Shown here: piece after piece, positions 47,963 to 62,690 of the stretch
Numbering within the stretch: position 1 is the first letter of the stretch
Layout of the letters: the number at the start of each line of letters is the position of its first letter
NCBI RefSeq assembly: GCF_002563715.1
Contig: NZ_PDJJ01000001.1
Location: 2,914,001-2,978,000 of the forward strand
DNA: 64,000 bases
Direction: 5' to 3'
Source of the DNA: Isoptericola jiangsuensis
GTDB lineage: Bacteria; Actinomycetota; Actinomycetes; Actinomycetales; Cellulomonadaceae
Made by a program: the position numbers and the translations under genes
Notes under the pieces: generated by a model
What the model was told of the DNA's origin: nothing
Seen by the model: the letters and a program-made list of their open reading frames with translations, nothing else
The model's database searches: none

Positions 47963-49228
47963 TCAGACGACCTCGGCCCCCGCGCGCAGTACGCGCTGCA
48001 CCACCAGGTCCGCGTCCGTCACCACGACGTCCGCCCGGCGTCCGGCCAGCAGGCCACCCACGTCCGTCAGCCCCAGCACGCCCGCCGGCACCCACGACGC
48101 GCACCGCACCGCGTCCACCAGGTCCACGCCCGCCGCGACCGTCGCCCGCACCACGTCCAGGAGGTGCGACGTACCGCCCGCGATCGGGCCGCCCTCCGGG
48201 TGCGTCGGGTCGGTGACGCGGGCCACGCCGTCCTGCACGGACACCGCCATCGGGCCCAGGTCGTACGCGCCGTCCGCCATCCCCGCGGCCGCCATCGCGT
48301 CCGTCACCAGCATCACCTGGTCGGCGCCGACGGTCCGGATCACGCTGCGCACGACCGCCGGGTCCAGGTGGACCTCGTCGCCCACCAGCTCGACCACCAG
48401 GTCGCCCCGCGCCGCCGCCGCCAGGCACGCCGCCACCGGACCGCCGTCGCGGTGGTGCAGCGGCCGCATCGCGTTGAACAGGTGGGTCGCCGTCATGCGC
48501 AGGTCCGGCGCCGACTCCGCCAGCCCGGTCACGACCTCGCGCACGAAGTCCTCGGCGACCTGCGTCGTCGCGTCCGTGTGACCCAGCGACGGCACCACGC
48601 CGGCCTGCACCAGCGCCGCGGCGACCCCGCCGGGGCCCGCGACGCCGTCGACGTCCGGGGCGACGGTCATCGTGCGCAGGTGGCCGCGGCCCGCCTCCAC
48701 CAGGCGGCGCACGAGCGCCACGTCGCCGGTCTGGAGCAGCTCGGGGTCGTGCGCGCCGCGCCGGACCGGCGACAGGAACGGCCCCTCGGCGTGGATGCCC
48801 TCGATCTCCCCGGCGTCGGCGAGGTCGGCGAGCAGCGCCGTGCGCTCCAGCAGCGTGTCCGCGTCGGCCGTCACGAGGGAGGCCAGCATCGTCGTCGTGC
48901 CGTGCCGCCGGTGCTCCAGGACGGCCGTCATCACGGCCTCGCGCGTCGTCGCGTCGGGGAACCCGGCACCGCCGCCGCCGTGGTCGTGCAGGTCCACCAG
49001 GCCGGGCAGGACCAGGGTGCCGGGCACGGGCTCCGCGGCCGCCGCCACGACGTCGCCCAGGCCGGCGGCCACGGCGTCCTGCAGGGGCCCCACCCAGACG
49101 ATGCGGTCGTCGGCGACGACGACGGCCGCGTCGGGCACGACGGCGTCGGGGACGACGACGTCACCACGGACGGCGAACACCTCGGGGGCAGCAGGGGTTC
49201 CGGTGCGGTCGGCGGGCTCGACGGTCAT
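47963..49228 (-). CDS. nagA: N-acetylglucosamine-6-phosphate deacetylase
   Basis: The protein has 421 residues. Metal and catalytic motifs are HDHGGGGAG, HAEGPFLSPVRRGAHDP, the His in SLGHTDA, THLFNAMRPLHHRDGGP, and the catalytic Asp in LVTDAMAAAG. NagA removes acetate from GlcNAc-6-phosphate, feeding amino sugar use and wall recycling. It stands alone here; nagB is not in the window. The ATG at 49228 is preferred over an in-frame ATG at 49246. No TCGAAGCGCTTCGA site lies upstream of it. Confidence 0.92.
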   Translation of the reverse strand: MTVEPADRTGTPAAPEVFAVRGDVVVPDAVVPDAAVVVADDRIVWVGPLQDAVAAGLGDVVAAAAEPVPGTLVLPGLVDLHDHGGGGAGFPDATTREAVMTAVLEHRRHGTTTMLASLVTADADTLLERTALLADLADAGEIEGIHAEGPFLSPVRRGAHDPELLQTGDVALVRRLVEAGRGHLRTMTVAPDVDGVAGPGGVAAALVQAGVVPSLGHTDATTQVAEDFVREVVTGLAESAPDLRMTATHLFNAMRPLHHRDGGPVAACLAAAARGDLVVELVGDEVHLDPAVVRSVIRTVGADQVMLVTDAMAAAGMADGAYDLGPMAVSVQDGVARVTDPTHPEGGPIAGGTSHLLDVVRATVAAGVDLVDAVRCASWVPAGVLGLTDVGGLLAGRRADVVVTDADLVVQRVLRAGAEVV

Positions 49229-49279
49229 GCTCCCATCCTGCACCACCGCGAGGACGTTTGGTAACTGCCCTGCCTAAAC

Positions 49280-49975
49280 CTAGAAGAGGCGGGAGTCCAC
49301 GTCGTCGACGCCCCGCATGGCGTCGTAGTCCAGGGTCACGCACGTGATGCCGCGGTCCGTCGCCAGCACCCTCGCCTGCGGCTTGATCTCCTGCGCGGCG
49401 AACACGCCCCGCACGGGGGCCAGCAGCGGGTCCCGGTTCAGCAGGTCGAGGTACCGCGTCAGCTGCTCGACGCCGTCGATCTCCCCCCGGCGCTTGATCT
49501 CCACGGCCACCGCGGAGCCCGCGGCGTCGCGCGCCAGGATGTCCACCGGGCCGATCGCCGTCATGTACTCGCGCCGGACCAGGGTGTGCCCCGAGCCCAG
49601 CAGCTCGATCTGCGCGGCCAGGAGCTCCTGCAGGTGCGCCTCCACCCCGTCCTTGATCAGGCCGGGGTCGACGCCGAGGTCGTGCGCCGAGTCGTGCTCC
49701 ACCTCGTGCAGCTCGATCTCGAGGCGGTCGTCCGACTTCTGGTGCTGAACCGTCCACACCTCGGTGACGCCCCGCCCGACCGCGTCGGCGTCGGGCTCGC
49801 GCACCGCCAGCGTGCAGGGCGGGCTCATCCAGTTCAGCGGCTTGTACGAGCCGCCGTCGGAGTGCAGCAGCACGCTGCCGTCCGCCTTGACGACCAGCAG
49901 GCGGGTCGCGAGCGGGAGATGAGCGGTGAGCCGGCCCGTGTACCGGGCCGAGCAGCGGGCGACGACGAGCCGCAC
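49280..49975 (-). CDS. nucS: Endonuclease NucS (mismatch repair)
   Basis: The protein has 231 residues. The C-terminal nuclease core is visible ([18 protein letters not shown] with the catalytic Asp, [20 protein letters not shown] with Glu-x-Lys). The N-terminal DNA-binding part has [10 protein letters not shown]. In actinobacteria, which lack MutS/MutL, NucS cuts mismatched DNA and keeps mutation rates low. It is downstream of atpC and the DUF2550 gene, the usual actinobacterial order. Confidence 0.96.
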   Translation of the reverse strand: MRLVVARCSARYTGRLTAHLPLATRLLVVKADGSVLLHSDGGSYKPLNWMSPPCTLAVREPDADAVGRGVTEVWTVQHQKSDDRLEIELHEVEHDSAHDLGVDPGLIKDGVEAHLQELLAAQIELLGSGHTLVRREYMTAIGPVDILARDAAGSAVAVEIKRRGEIDGVEQLTRYLDLLNRDPLLAPVRGVFAAQEIKPQARVLATDRGITCVTLDYDAMRGVDDVDSRLF

Positions 49976-50006
49976 GGGAGATCCCTCCAGGTCGTTCGGT
50001 CGGTGC

Positions 50007-50426
50007 TCAGACCACCAGGTCGCGGCGCCCCGGGGGCGCGGCCTCCAGCCACGACGCGAGTCCCGCGTACGCGCCGGACGACATCGTGAGCTCGAAGTCC
50101 ACGCCGTCGTACCGGCAGCGCACGAGGTACTGGTCCACCTGGCCGGCCTGGTCCAGCGGCGTGCGGCCCGTGATCGTGAGGCGGTCCCGGTACCAGGTCC
50201 GCGCGGGGCGCGGCGACAGCGACCAGCACCGCCACCACTCGATCCGCCCCACGGCGTAGTGGGCGATGCCCACGGACCAGGACGCGTGCGGCGCGCTGCC
50301 CGGACGGGCGCTGCAGGGGAACGAGCCCACCCGCCGCGAGAGCGTGCGCAGGCGCGACGCCCCCAGGGCGCCGACCAGGAGCACCGCGAGGAGGACCGCG
50401 CCGATCAGACCCAGCACGTACCCCAC
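50007..50426 (-). CDS. DUF2550 membrane-anchored protein
   Basis: The protein has 139 residues with one N-terminal membrane helix ([18 protein letters not shown]) and a small soluble domain ([23 protein letters not shown]). Proteins of this family are found after atpC in actinobacteria; function unknown. The GTG at 50426 has TGAGGT nine bases before it; the GTG three codons on is an alternative. Confidence 0.85.
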   Translation of the reverse strand: MGYVLGLIGAVLLAVLLVGALGASRLRTLSRRVGSFPCSARPGSAPHASWSVGIAHYAVGRIEWWRCWSLSPRPARTWYRDRLTITGRTPLDQAGQVDQYLVRCRYDGVDFELTMSSGAYAGLASWLEAAPPGRRDLVV

Positions 50427-50436
50427 CGCGGATACC

Positions 50437-50718
50437 TCAGGCGTGGGTGACCTCGGAGGTCTCGTCGATCCCGTCGACGACGATCGTGACGACGTCGCTG
50501 TCGACGGACACGAACCCTCCGGAGACGTGCGCCTCGACCGCGACCTGACCCGGCGCGGTGGAGACCTTGACGGTGCCGGCACGCAGCACCGCGAGCAGCG
50601 GCGTGTGGCCGGCGAGGATGCCGATCTGACCGTCGGCGGACGGTGCGCTGACCTCGCGCGCCGCGCCGGACCAGACCTTGCGGTCGGCCGCGACGAGGTC
50701 GACGTTCAGCTCTGCCAT
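50437..50718 (-). CDS. atpC: ATP synthase epsilon subunit
   Basis: The protein has 93 residues, the short actinobacterial form that lacks most of the C-terminal helices. LNVDLVAADRKVWSGAAREVSAPSADGQIGILAGHTPLLA is characteristic (shown here by its key parts only: VWSGAA and GQIGILAGHTPLLA). It is the last gene of the atp operon and couples rotation to the c-ring. A strong hairpin separates it from atpD. Confidence 0.96.
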   Translation of the reverse strand: MAELNVDLVAADRKVWSGAAREVSAPSADGQIGILAGHTPLLAVLRAGTVKVSTAPGQVAVEAHVSGGFVSVDSDVVTIVVDGIDETSEVTHA

Positions 50719-50753
50719 GTCGGGCTCCAGGGTTCTTCAGTCGAGGATGGTGC

Positions 50754-50789
50754 GTCGTCCTGCCGGCCGGTTCCGGCCGGCAGGACGAC
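50754..50789 (-). ncRNA. Hairpin between atpD and atpC
   Basis: Perfect 17-bp arms around TT (realistic loop 4 nt with 16 pairs). The 95-bp gap otherwise holds no gene. It may act as a partial terminator or mRNA stabiliser that sets the epsilon:beta ratio. Confidence 0.65.
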
Positions 50790-50813
50790 GCGTGGCGTGC
50801 TCGGGAGCGAGGC

Positions 50814-53256
<2,443 letters not shown>

Positions 53257-53260
53257 ACGA

Positions 53261-54889
<1,629 letters not shown>

Positions 54890-54967
54890 TGCTCTTCTCC
54901 TGTCGTGGCCGCAGGTGCGACCTAACGTTCATCTGCGCCGACCGGTGGCCGGCTGGGCGTCGAATGT

Positions 54968-55779
54968 TCAGCCGGCCAGCCGGCGACGGGCGTCGGCCAG
55001 GCGGGACAGCACGGTGGAGTCGACGACGTCCGCGCCGACCTGGATGCGCAGGCCGCCCACGACGGTCGGGTCGACCGTCACGTTCAGCTGCACGGGGCGC
55101 CCGTAGGAACGCTCGAGGATCGCCCCGAGCCGCTCCTCCTGAGCCTGGGTGAGGACGGTGGCGCTCGCCACCGAGGCCACCAGGCGGTGCCGGCGCTCGG
55201 CCGCGACGTCGCCGAACCACGTCAGCGTCGCGACGTAGCGGCGCCCCCGCAGTGCGGCGGTCGCGCGTCGGGCGAGCACCAGCGTGACCGGGTCGACCTT
55301 GCCGGCGAGCAGCGTCTCGACCAGGGCGGTCCGACGCTCCGCCGAGGCGGTCGTGTCGGACAGCGCCTGACGGGCGTCGCGCTGCCCGACGAGGCCGCGG
55401 GTGAGGCGGAAGAGCTCGTCCTCCACCGTCTCCAGCGCGTCCCGGGACTGCGCCCCGGCGAGCACGGCGTCCAGGCCGAGCCGCTCCACGGCGTCGACCA
55501 GGTCCGTGTCGGCGGCCCAGCGGGAGCGCACGACACCGGCGACCAGGTCCACGACGCGCTCGTCGAAGCCCTGGAGGACACCGGCCACCAGTCGGGCCTT
55601 GTCCTCGCCGTCGCGGGAGGGGTCCGCGAGCGAGCGGCGCAGCGCGCCGGACCCGTCGAGCGCGTCCACGACGACGAACAGCTGTTCGCCCAGCGTGACG
55701 GACTCGGCTCCCGCAGACCGCAGCACCGGCTCGAACCGCTCCTGGGCGGCCGCCAGCGATGCTCCGCTCGTGCCTCGCA

Positions 55780-55780
<1 letters not shown>
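54968..55780 (-). CDS. atpH: ATP synthase delta subunit
   Basis: The protein has 270 residues, the long actinobacterial form. The C-terminal part matches the OSCP fold (VLTQAQEERLGAILERSYGR, VDPTVVGGLRIQVGADVVD). It links F1 to the b stalk. Its ATG shares one base with the atpF stop. Confidence 0.95.
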
Positions 55781-57552
<1,772 letters not shown>

Positions 57553-57602
57553 CTCACGTGAGTGGGTACGCCGTCGGACCTGGTCGTCATGGATTCGCGG
57601 AC

Positions 57603-57608
57603 AGCCTA
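57603..57608 (-). promoter_or_regulatory. Possible -10 of the atp operon
   Basis: TAGGCT on the minus strand lies 50 bp before the GTG of atpB. No clear -35 was seen. The 223-bp gap to the AtpI-like gene holds no other feature that I can support. Confidence 0.35.
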
Positions 57609-57775
57609 CCGGATGTCGGGCGATGCTCCGAGCCCGTCCCGGCCTGCCCGGGCCGGAATCTGGCCCCTTGTGAACAACAGCACTTTCCTCGCACAGCGGG
57701 TGCCGGGCGCCGGTGAGGTCCGGCGGCCCGGGCGGCCGCGCGACACGCCCGGCCCGCCGCCGCGCGACACGCCCG

Positions 57776-58252
57776 TCAGGGCTGCACGTACGGCATCCGG
57801 CTGTCCCGGACCGCCTGGTAGTCCAGCAGCGCGGAACCGATCGCGCCGACCGCCAGGACGACGAACAGCACGTACGGGTCGTAGAAGTCGGCGCCGCGCA
57901 GCACGACGAGCACGACGAGCAGCACGACGATCTTCGCCATCCACGTGCCCATCACCAGGCCGGCCATCACCGTCGGCGACTTCCCGACGGAGCGCTGCAT
58001 CGACCAGATGGTGGTCGCGCAGAAGAACGCGGCCAGGCCCGCCCCGACGAGGGCGCCCCACAGGCCCGCGGTGCCGGCCACCAGGAGCCCGACGGCCCCG
58101 CCGACGACGACGAGCGCACCGACGAGCAGCAGGGTCGAGCGCATGGCGCGGCGCAGCATCGCCCGCTCGTGCGTCTGGACCTCGTCGTGCGTGCGGCCGG
58201 TGGGCTCGGTGGGCTCGTCGGGCTGCGACGGCACCGCGGTGGGGTCGGTCAT
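57776..58252 (-). CDS. AtpI-like membrane protein
   Basis: The protein has 158 residues with about four membrane helices after a Pro/Glu-rich start. Its place before atpB and its size suit the poorly conserved AtpI (ATP synthase protein I) of actinobacteria, which may help c-ring assembly. Sequence match alone would not prove this. It is 10 bp after the WecA-type gene. Confidence 0.7.
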   Translation of the reverse strand: MTDPTAVPSQPDEPTEPTGRTHDEVQTHERAMLRRAMRSTLLLVGALVVVGGAVGLLVAGTAGLWGALVGAGLAAFFCATTIWSMQRSVGKSPTVMAGLVMGTWMAKIVVLLVVLVVLRGADFYDPYVLFVVLAVGAIGSALLDYQAVRDSRMPYVQP

Positions 58253-58262
58253 CGTCCGGCTC

Positions 58263-59480
58263 CTAGTCGTGGGAGGAAGAGGTGGAGGACGTCGCGGCCG
58301 TCGGCGCCGTCGCGGCGGCCGCCGCGGGCGTCGGGGCGGCAGCGGCCGGGAGGGTACCCGACGCGACGTCGTCGTCGAGGAAGCGGCCGCGTGTCCGCAG
58401 CGGCCCGAGCGTCAGCACGAGCGCGACCACGACCGCGACGACCAGCCAGGTGAGGACCACCTGCCAGCGCCAGCGGACCAGCGCCGCGGCGCCGAACGCG
58501 AACACGGCCGTCCACACGTACAGGATCAGCACCGCGCGGCGGTGGCTGTGCCCGAGCGCGAGCATCCGGTGGTGCAGGTGCATGCGGTCCGGCGCCATCG
58601 GCGACTTGCCGGCCGCCAGGCGCCGCACCACCGCCATCGTCATGTCGAGCAGCGGCAGCAGCACGACGGCGAGCGGCAGCAGGAGCGGGATGAACAGCGG
58701 GGCGCGCTGCGCGCCGCTCACCGCGTCCGTCACCGTGGCGTCGATCTGCCCCGTCACGGAGATCGCCGCCCCCGCGAACACCAGGCCCAGCACCATCGAC
58801 CCGGAGTCGCCCATGAAGATGTGCGACGGATGGAAGTTGTGCGGCAGGAAGCCCAGGCAGACACCCACCAGGATCGCCGTCACCATCGTGGCCAGGCTCG
58901 AGAAGTCCGTCGGGCTGGCCTGCTGGGTCAGCGAGTACGTGTAGAGGAAGAACGCCGTGCCGCCGATCGCGACGATGCCCGCGGCCAGCCCGTCCAGGCC
59001 GTCCACGAAGTTCACGGCGTTCATCGCCACGACGACCACCAGGACCGTCACGAACAGCGACAGCCGCGCGGACGGGATCGCCAGGCCGACCGGCGTCGGC
59101 AGCGACGTCAGCTGGACCTGGTTGATCGCCATGAACCCGCCCGCGAGGATCTGCCCCGCCAGCTTCGTCATCCAGTCGAGGTCCCAGACGTCGTCGGCCC
59201 AGCCGAGCAGGCACACGATGACGGCGCCGCCCACGATCCCCAGGACCTGCGGCTCGTCGAACACGGGCCCGAGGAACGGCATCTGCGAGGCCAGCAGGAC
59301 GGCGACGACGAGGCCGAGCAGCATCGCCAGGCCCCCGAGCCGCGGCGTCGGCAGCACGTGCACGTCGCGGGCGCGCACCGCCGAGATCGCGTTCGTGCGG
59401 CGGGCCACCCACCGGGCGCCGGGGGTGGCGAGGTACGTCACCGCGGCGGCGACGAGCATGAGGAGCAGATAGGCCCTCAC
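58263..59480 (-). CDS. Polyprenyl-phosphate N-acetylhexosamine-1-phosphate transferase (WecA/TagO type)
   Basis: The protein has 405 residues with about ten helices. The catalytic loops are LLGWADDVWDLDWMTKLAGQ, AVNFVDGLDGLAAG and DRMHLHHRML. The family loads GlcNAc-1-phosphate onto decaprenyl phosphate, the first step of arabinogalactan or teichoic acid-like polymer synthesis. The C-terminal 40 residues are an Ala/Thr/Ser-rich tail. The GTG overlaps the tsaC stop. Confidence 0.92.
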   Translation of the reverse strand: MRAYLLLMLVAAAVTYLATPGARWVARRTNAISAVRARDVHVLPTPRLGGLAMLLGLVVAVLLASQMPFLGPVFDEPQVLGIVGGAVIVCLLGWADDVWDLDWMTKLAGQILAGGFMAINQVQLTSLPTPVGLAIPSARLSLFVTVLVVVVAMNAVNFVDGLDGLAAGIVAIGGTAFFLYTYSLTQQASPTDFSSLATMVTAILVGVCLGFLPHNFHPSHIFMGDSGSMVLGLVFAGAAISVTGQIDATVTDAVSGAQRAPLFIPLLLPLAVVLLPLLDMTMAVVRRLAAGKSPMAPDRMHLHHRMLALGHSHRRAVLILYVWTAVFAFGAAALVRWRWQVVLTWLVVAVVVALVLTLGPLRTRGRFLDDDVASGTLPAAAAPTPAAAAATAPTAATSSTSSSHD

Positions 59481-60136
59481 CCGGCAGGCTCCTCGTCGGC
59501 GCCGAGCACGGGGGCGACCTCGCGCAGCGCCTCCAGGGAGATCGCGCCCGCCCGGACGACGCGCAGGTGCTCCCCGGTCGCGTCGACGATGGTGGAGGCC
59601 ACTCCCCCGGGCGCGGTGCCGCCGTCGAGGTAGCACGCGACGGCGTCGCCGAGCTGCTCGACGGCCTCGGCGGCCTCGACGGCCGCCGGGCTGCCCGTCC
59701 GGTTCGCGCTGGACACCGCCATCGGGCCGGTGCGGCGCAGCAGCGCCAGCGCGGCCGGGTGGTCCGGCATGCGCAGCGCGACCGTGCCGTGGGTCTCCCC
59801 CAGGTCCCAGTGCAGGGACGGCTGGGAGCGCAGGATGATGGTGAAGCCGCCGGGCCAGAACGCCTCGACCAGCGCGCGCGCCGCGTCGGGCACCTCGGTG
59901 GCCAGGCCGTCGAGGGTGCGCACGTCCGGGACGAGCACCGGCGGCGGCATCTGCCGGCCCCGGCCCTTCGCGGCCAGGAGCGCGGCGACGGCGTCCGCGT
60001 CGAAGGCGTCGGCCCCGATGCCGTAGACGGTGTCGGTGGGGAGGACCACCAGCCCGCCGCGGGAGATCGTGTTGACCGCCTCGTCGAGGGCCGGGCCCCA
60101 GGTGTTCGGATCGGTGGCGTCGTGCAGGCTGCTCAC
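59477..60136 (-). CDS. L-threonylcarbamoyladenylate synthase (TsaC/Sua5 family)
   Basis: The protein has 219 residues. GGLVVLPTDTVYGIGADAFD, KGRGRQMPPPVLV and SSANRTGSPA are family motifs. The enzyme makes threonylcarbamoyl-AMP for t6A in tRNAs that read ANN codons. The GTG overlaps the stop of prmC (GTGA). Confidence 0.93.
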   Translation of the reverse strand: MSSLHDATDPNTWGPALDEAVNTISRGGLVVLPTDTVYGIGADAFDADAVAALLAAKGRGRQMPPPVLVPDVRTLDGLATEVPDAARALVEAFWPGGFTIILRSQPSLHWDLGETHGTVALRMPDHPAALALLRRTGPMAVSSANRTGSPAAVEAAEAVEQLGDAVACYLDGGTAPGGVASTIVDATGEHLRVVRAGAISLEALREVAPVLGADEEPAG

Positions 60137-61080
60137 ACGCCGCAGTCTTTCACGTCGCGGGACACGTCGGGATCACCCGGCGTGCCCGTGGTCGTCCCGG
60201 ACGCGCCGGGAGCACGCGCCACGACCATCCGGTCCCGACCCGTGAGGTCGGTCCGGGTCATGGCGTCGACCAGTCCGGCGTCCTGCACGGTCCGGCGGGC
60301 GGCCGCCGCCTGGACCTCGGCGTGCTCCATGACGAACAGCCCGCCCGGGCGCAGCAGGCGCGTCGCGGCGGCGGCGATCCCGCGCGGGACCTCCAGCCCG
60401 TCGGGCCCCAGGCCGTAGAGCGCGACGGCGGGGTCGTGGTGCGCCACCTCCGGGTCCTGCGGGACGGCGTCGGAGGGGACGTAGGGCGGGTTCGACACGA
60501 CGACGTCGACGGTCCCGTCGAGGTCCGCCAGCGCCGTGCGCGCGTCCCCCCGCACCAGCGCGACGGCGTCGCCGTGCGCCGCGACGTTCCGGGACGCCCA
60601 CGCGTGCGCCGTCGCGTCGAGCTCGACGGCGTGGACCCGGGCGCCCGGGACCTCGGTGGCCACGGCGAGCGCGATCGCCGCGCTGCCGGTGCACAGGTCG
60701 ACGACGACGGCGGTGCCGCGCGCGGCGACGACGGCCGCCGCCTCGTCGACCGCGACCTGGGCCACCTGCTCGGTCTCGGGCCGCGGGACGAACACGCCCG
60801 GTCCGACCGCGAGCTCCAGGTGCCGGAACGGTGCGGCACCGGTGAGGTGCTGGAGGGGCTCGCGCGAGGAGCGACGCGCGACGAGCGCGGTGAAGGCCGC
60901 GGCGTCGGCGGCACCCACCGGCACGGAGTCGAGGATCGCGCGGTGCCGCACCTCGGCCCGCGGCACGCCCAGGACGTGGGCGAGCAGCAGCTCGGCGTCG
61001 GGACGCGGCGACGGCACGCCCGCCGCGGCCAGCACGGCCGTCGCGTCCCGGAGCAGCACGGAGGGTCGGGCGTCGCCCAC
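60133..61080 (-). CDS. prmC: Release factor glutamine methyltransferase
   Basis: The protein has 315 residues. The substrate-binding NPPY is in VVSNPPYVPSD and the AdoMet-binding motif is VVDLCTGSAAIALA. It methylates the GGQ glutamine of release factors. It directly follows prfA, its substrate gene, with one base between. The last 35 residues (GTTTGTPGDPDVSRD) are an unusual tail. Confidence 0.95.
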   Translation of the reverse strand: MGDARPSVLLRDATAVLAAAGVPSPRPDAELLLAHVLGVPRAEVRHRAILDSVPVGAADAAAFTALVARRSSREPLQHLTGAAPFRHLELAVGPGVFVPRPETEQVAQVAVDEAAAVVAARGTAVVVDLCTGSAAIALAVATEVPGARVHAVELDATAHAWASRNVAAHGDAVALVRGDARTALADLDGTVDVVVSNPPYVPSDAVPQDPEVAHHDPAVALYGLGPDGLEVPRGIAAAATRLLRPGGLFVMEHAEVQAAAARRTVQDAGLVDAMTRTDLTGRDRMVVARAPGASGTTTGTPGDPDVSRDVKDCGV

Positions 61081-61081
61081 G

Positions 61082-62173
61082 TCAGGCCTCGCCCGCGGCG
61101 GCCAGGCGGGCCGCCTCGTCGGCGTCGATCGCGGACTGCACGACGGGGTCGAGGTCGCCCGCGAGCACCTGGTCGAGGTTGTACGCCTTGTACCCGGTGC
61201 GGTGGTCCGCGACGCGGTTCTCCGGGAAGTTGTAGGTGCGGATCCGCTCGCTGCGGTCGACCGTGCGCACCTGCGATCGGCGCACGTCCGCGGCGGCCGC
61301 CGCGGCGGCCTCCTGCCGTGCCGCCAGGAGCCGGGCGCGCAGGACGCGCATCGCCTGCTCCTTGTTCTGGAGCTGCGACTTCTCGTTCTGCATCGACACG
61401 ACGATGCCGGTGGGCAGGTGGGTGATGCGCACCGCCGAGTCGGTCGTGTTGACGGACTGGCCGCCCGGGCCCGAGGACCGGTAGACGTCGATCCGCAGGT
61501 CGTTCTGGTCGATCTCGACCTCGCCCGGGTCGTCGACCTCGGGCAGCACGAGCACGCCCGCGGCGGAGGTGTGGATGCGGCCCTGCGACTCCGTGACGGG
61601 GACGCGCTGCACCCGGTGCACCCCGCCCTCGTACTTGAGGCGGGCCCACACGCCGTCGCCCGGGTCGTCGAGGCTGCCGCGCGTCTTCACGGCCACCTGG
61701 ACGTCCTTGTACCCGCCGAGCTCGGTGGCGTTCGCCTCCAGGACCTGCGTCGCCCAGCCGCGCCGCTCGGCGTAGCGCAGGTACATGCGCAGCAGGTCGC
61801 CGGCGAACAGGGCCGACTCGTCGCCGCCCTCGCCCGCCTTGATCTCCAGGATGACGTCGCGCCCGTCGTCGGGGTCGCGCGGGACCAGCACCCGGCGCAG
61901 GTGCTCCGCGGCCGCGGCCGCGGCGTCGCGCAGCCCGGGCAGCTCGGCCGCGAACGCCTCGTCCTCCGCCGCGAGCTCGGCCGCCGCGACGGCGTCGTCC
62001 TGCGCCGCCTCCCAGGTCCGGTAGGCCCCGACGACGCGGTTCAGCTCGGCGTACCGACGCCCGAGCGTGCGGGCCCGGCCCGCGTCGGCGTGCACGGACG
62101 GGTCGGCCAGCGCCCGCTCGATCTCGGCGTGCTCGGCGAGCAGCGGCCGTGCCACCGCGAAGTCCTCGGTCAC
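61082..62173 (-). CDS. prfA: Peptide chain release factor 1
   Basis: The protein has 363 residues. The GGQ motif is in [20 protein letters not shown], and [12 protein letters not shown] is present. It ends translation at UAA and UAG. The start is the GTG at 62173. It is the first gene of the prfA-prmC-tsaC-wecA-atpI run, all closely spaced or overlapping. Confidence 0.97.
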   Translation of the reverse strand: MTEDFAVARPLLAEHAEIERALADPSVHADAGRARTLGRRYAELNRVVGAYRTWEAAQDDAVAAAELAAEDEAFAAELPGLRDAAAAAAEHLRRVLVPRDPDDGRDVILEIKAGEGGDESALFAGDLLRMYLRYAERRGWATQVLEANATELGGYKDVQVAVKTRGSLDDPGDGVWARLKYEGGVHRVQRVPVTESQGRIHTSAAGVLVLPEVDDPGEVEIDQNDLRIDVYRSSGPGGQSVNTTDSAVRITHLPTGIVVSMQNEKSQLQNKEQAMRVLRARLLAARQEAAAAAAADVRRSQVRTVDRSERIRTYNFPENRVADHRTGYKAYNLDQVLAGDLDPVVQSAIDADEAARLAAAGEA

Positions 62174-62273
62174 GTCTTCAGGCTCCCTGGGTCGCTCGGC
62201 GGTCGGGGCGCCCGGCCGGTGCCGCCGTCGGCGACACCCTGGTCGCGCTCCGCCCGTGGGGTGCAGACACGAC

Positions 62274-62334
62274 AGCGCCGGCGGTCCGGCGTCCGACTGC
62301 CCCTGGAGAGGTTGTCGGGCGGACCACCGGCGCT
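62274..62334 (-). terminator. Terminator of rpmE
   Basis: The arms 62274-62288 and 62320-62334 pair over 15 bp with one mismatch, 10 bp after the rpmE stop. The rest of the 171-bp rpmE-prfA gap must hold the prfA promoter, but I see no clear one. Confidence 0.7.
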
Positions 62335-62344
62335 GCCGGGGGTG

Positions 62345-62557
62345 CTACTTGGACTTCTTGCCGTAGCGGGCCTCGAAGCGGGCCACGCGGCCACCGGTGT
62401 CGAGGATCTTCTGCTTGCCCGTGTAGAACGGGTGGCAGGCGCTGCAGACGTCGGCGCTGATCTTGCCCGACTTCTCGGTGCTGCGGGTCACGAAGGTGCT
62501 GCCGCAGGTGCAGGTGACCTCGGTGAGGACGTACTCGGGGTGGATACCGGACTTCAT
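62345..62557 (-). CDS. rpmE: Ribosomal protein L31, zinc-binding form
   Basis: The protein has 70 residues. CTCGS and [13 protein letters not shown] supply the Cys ligands, so this is the zinc-containing type. AAGGAGCATC precedes the ATG. Confidence 0.97.
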   Translation of the reverse strand: MKSGIHPEYVLTEVTCTCGSTFVTRSTEKSGKISADVCSACHPFYTGKQKILDTGGRVARFEARYGKKSK

Positions 62558-62649
62558 GATGCTCCTTGGGGTGATGCCCCCGGGTCGCCTCGCAGGACCG
62601 CGAGCCGTGAACCGGAAGGCCGACGAACCATTGTGCCAGAACGCCCGGC

Positions 62650-62670
62650 CGCGCGGAACGATTCCGCGCG
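62650..62670 (-). terminator. Terminator of rho
   Basis: A 9-bp stem (CGCGCGGAA and its complement) with a CGA loop, 20 bp after the rho stop. Outer CCGGCC/GGCCGG bases may extend it. Confidence 0.7.
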
Positions 62671-62690
62671 ACCGGCCGCTGTGACGTGGA

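Noticed and set aside
57667-57680. TTGTGAACAA near the atp promoter as an operator.
   Set aside because: It is not a full palindrome and has no second copy, so there is no support for a regulator site.
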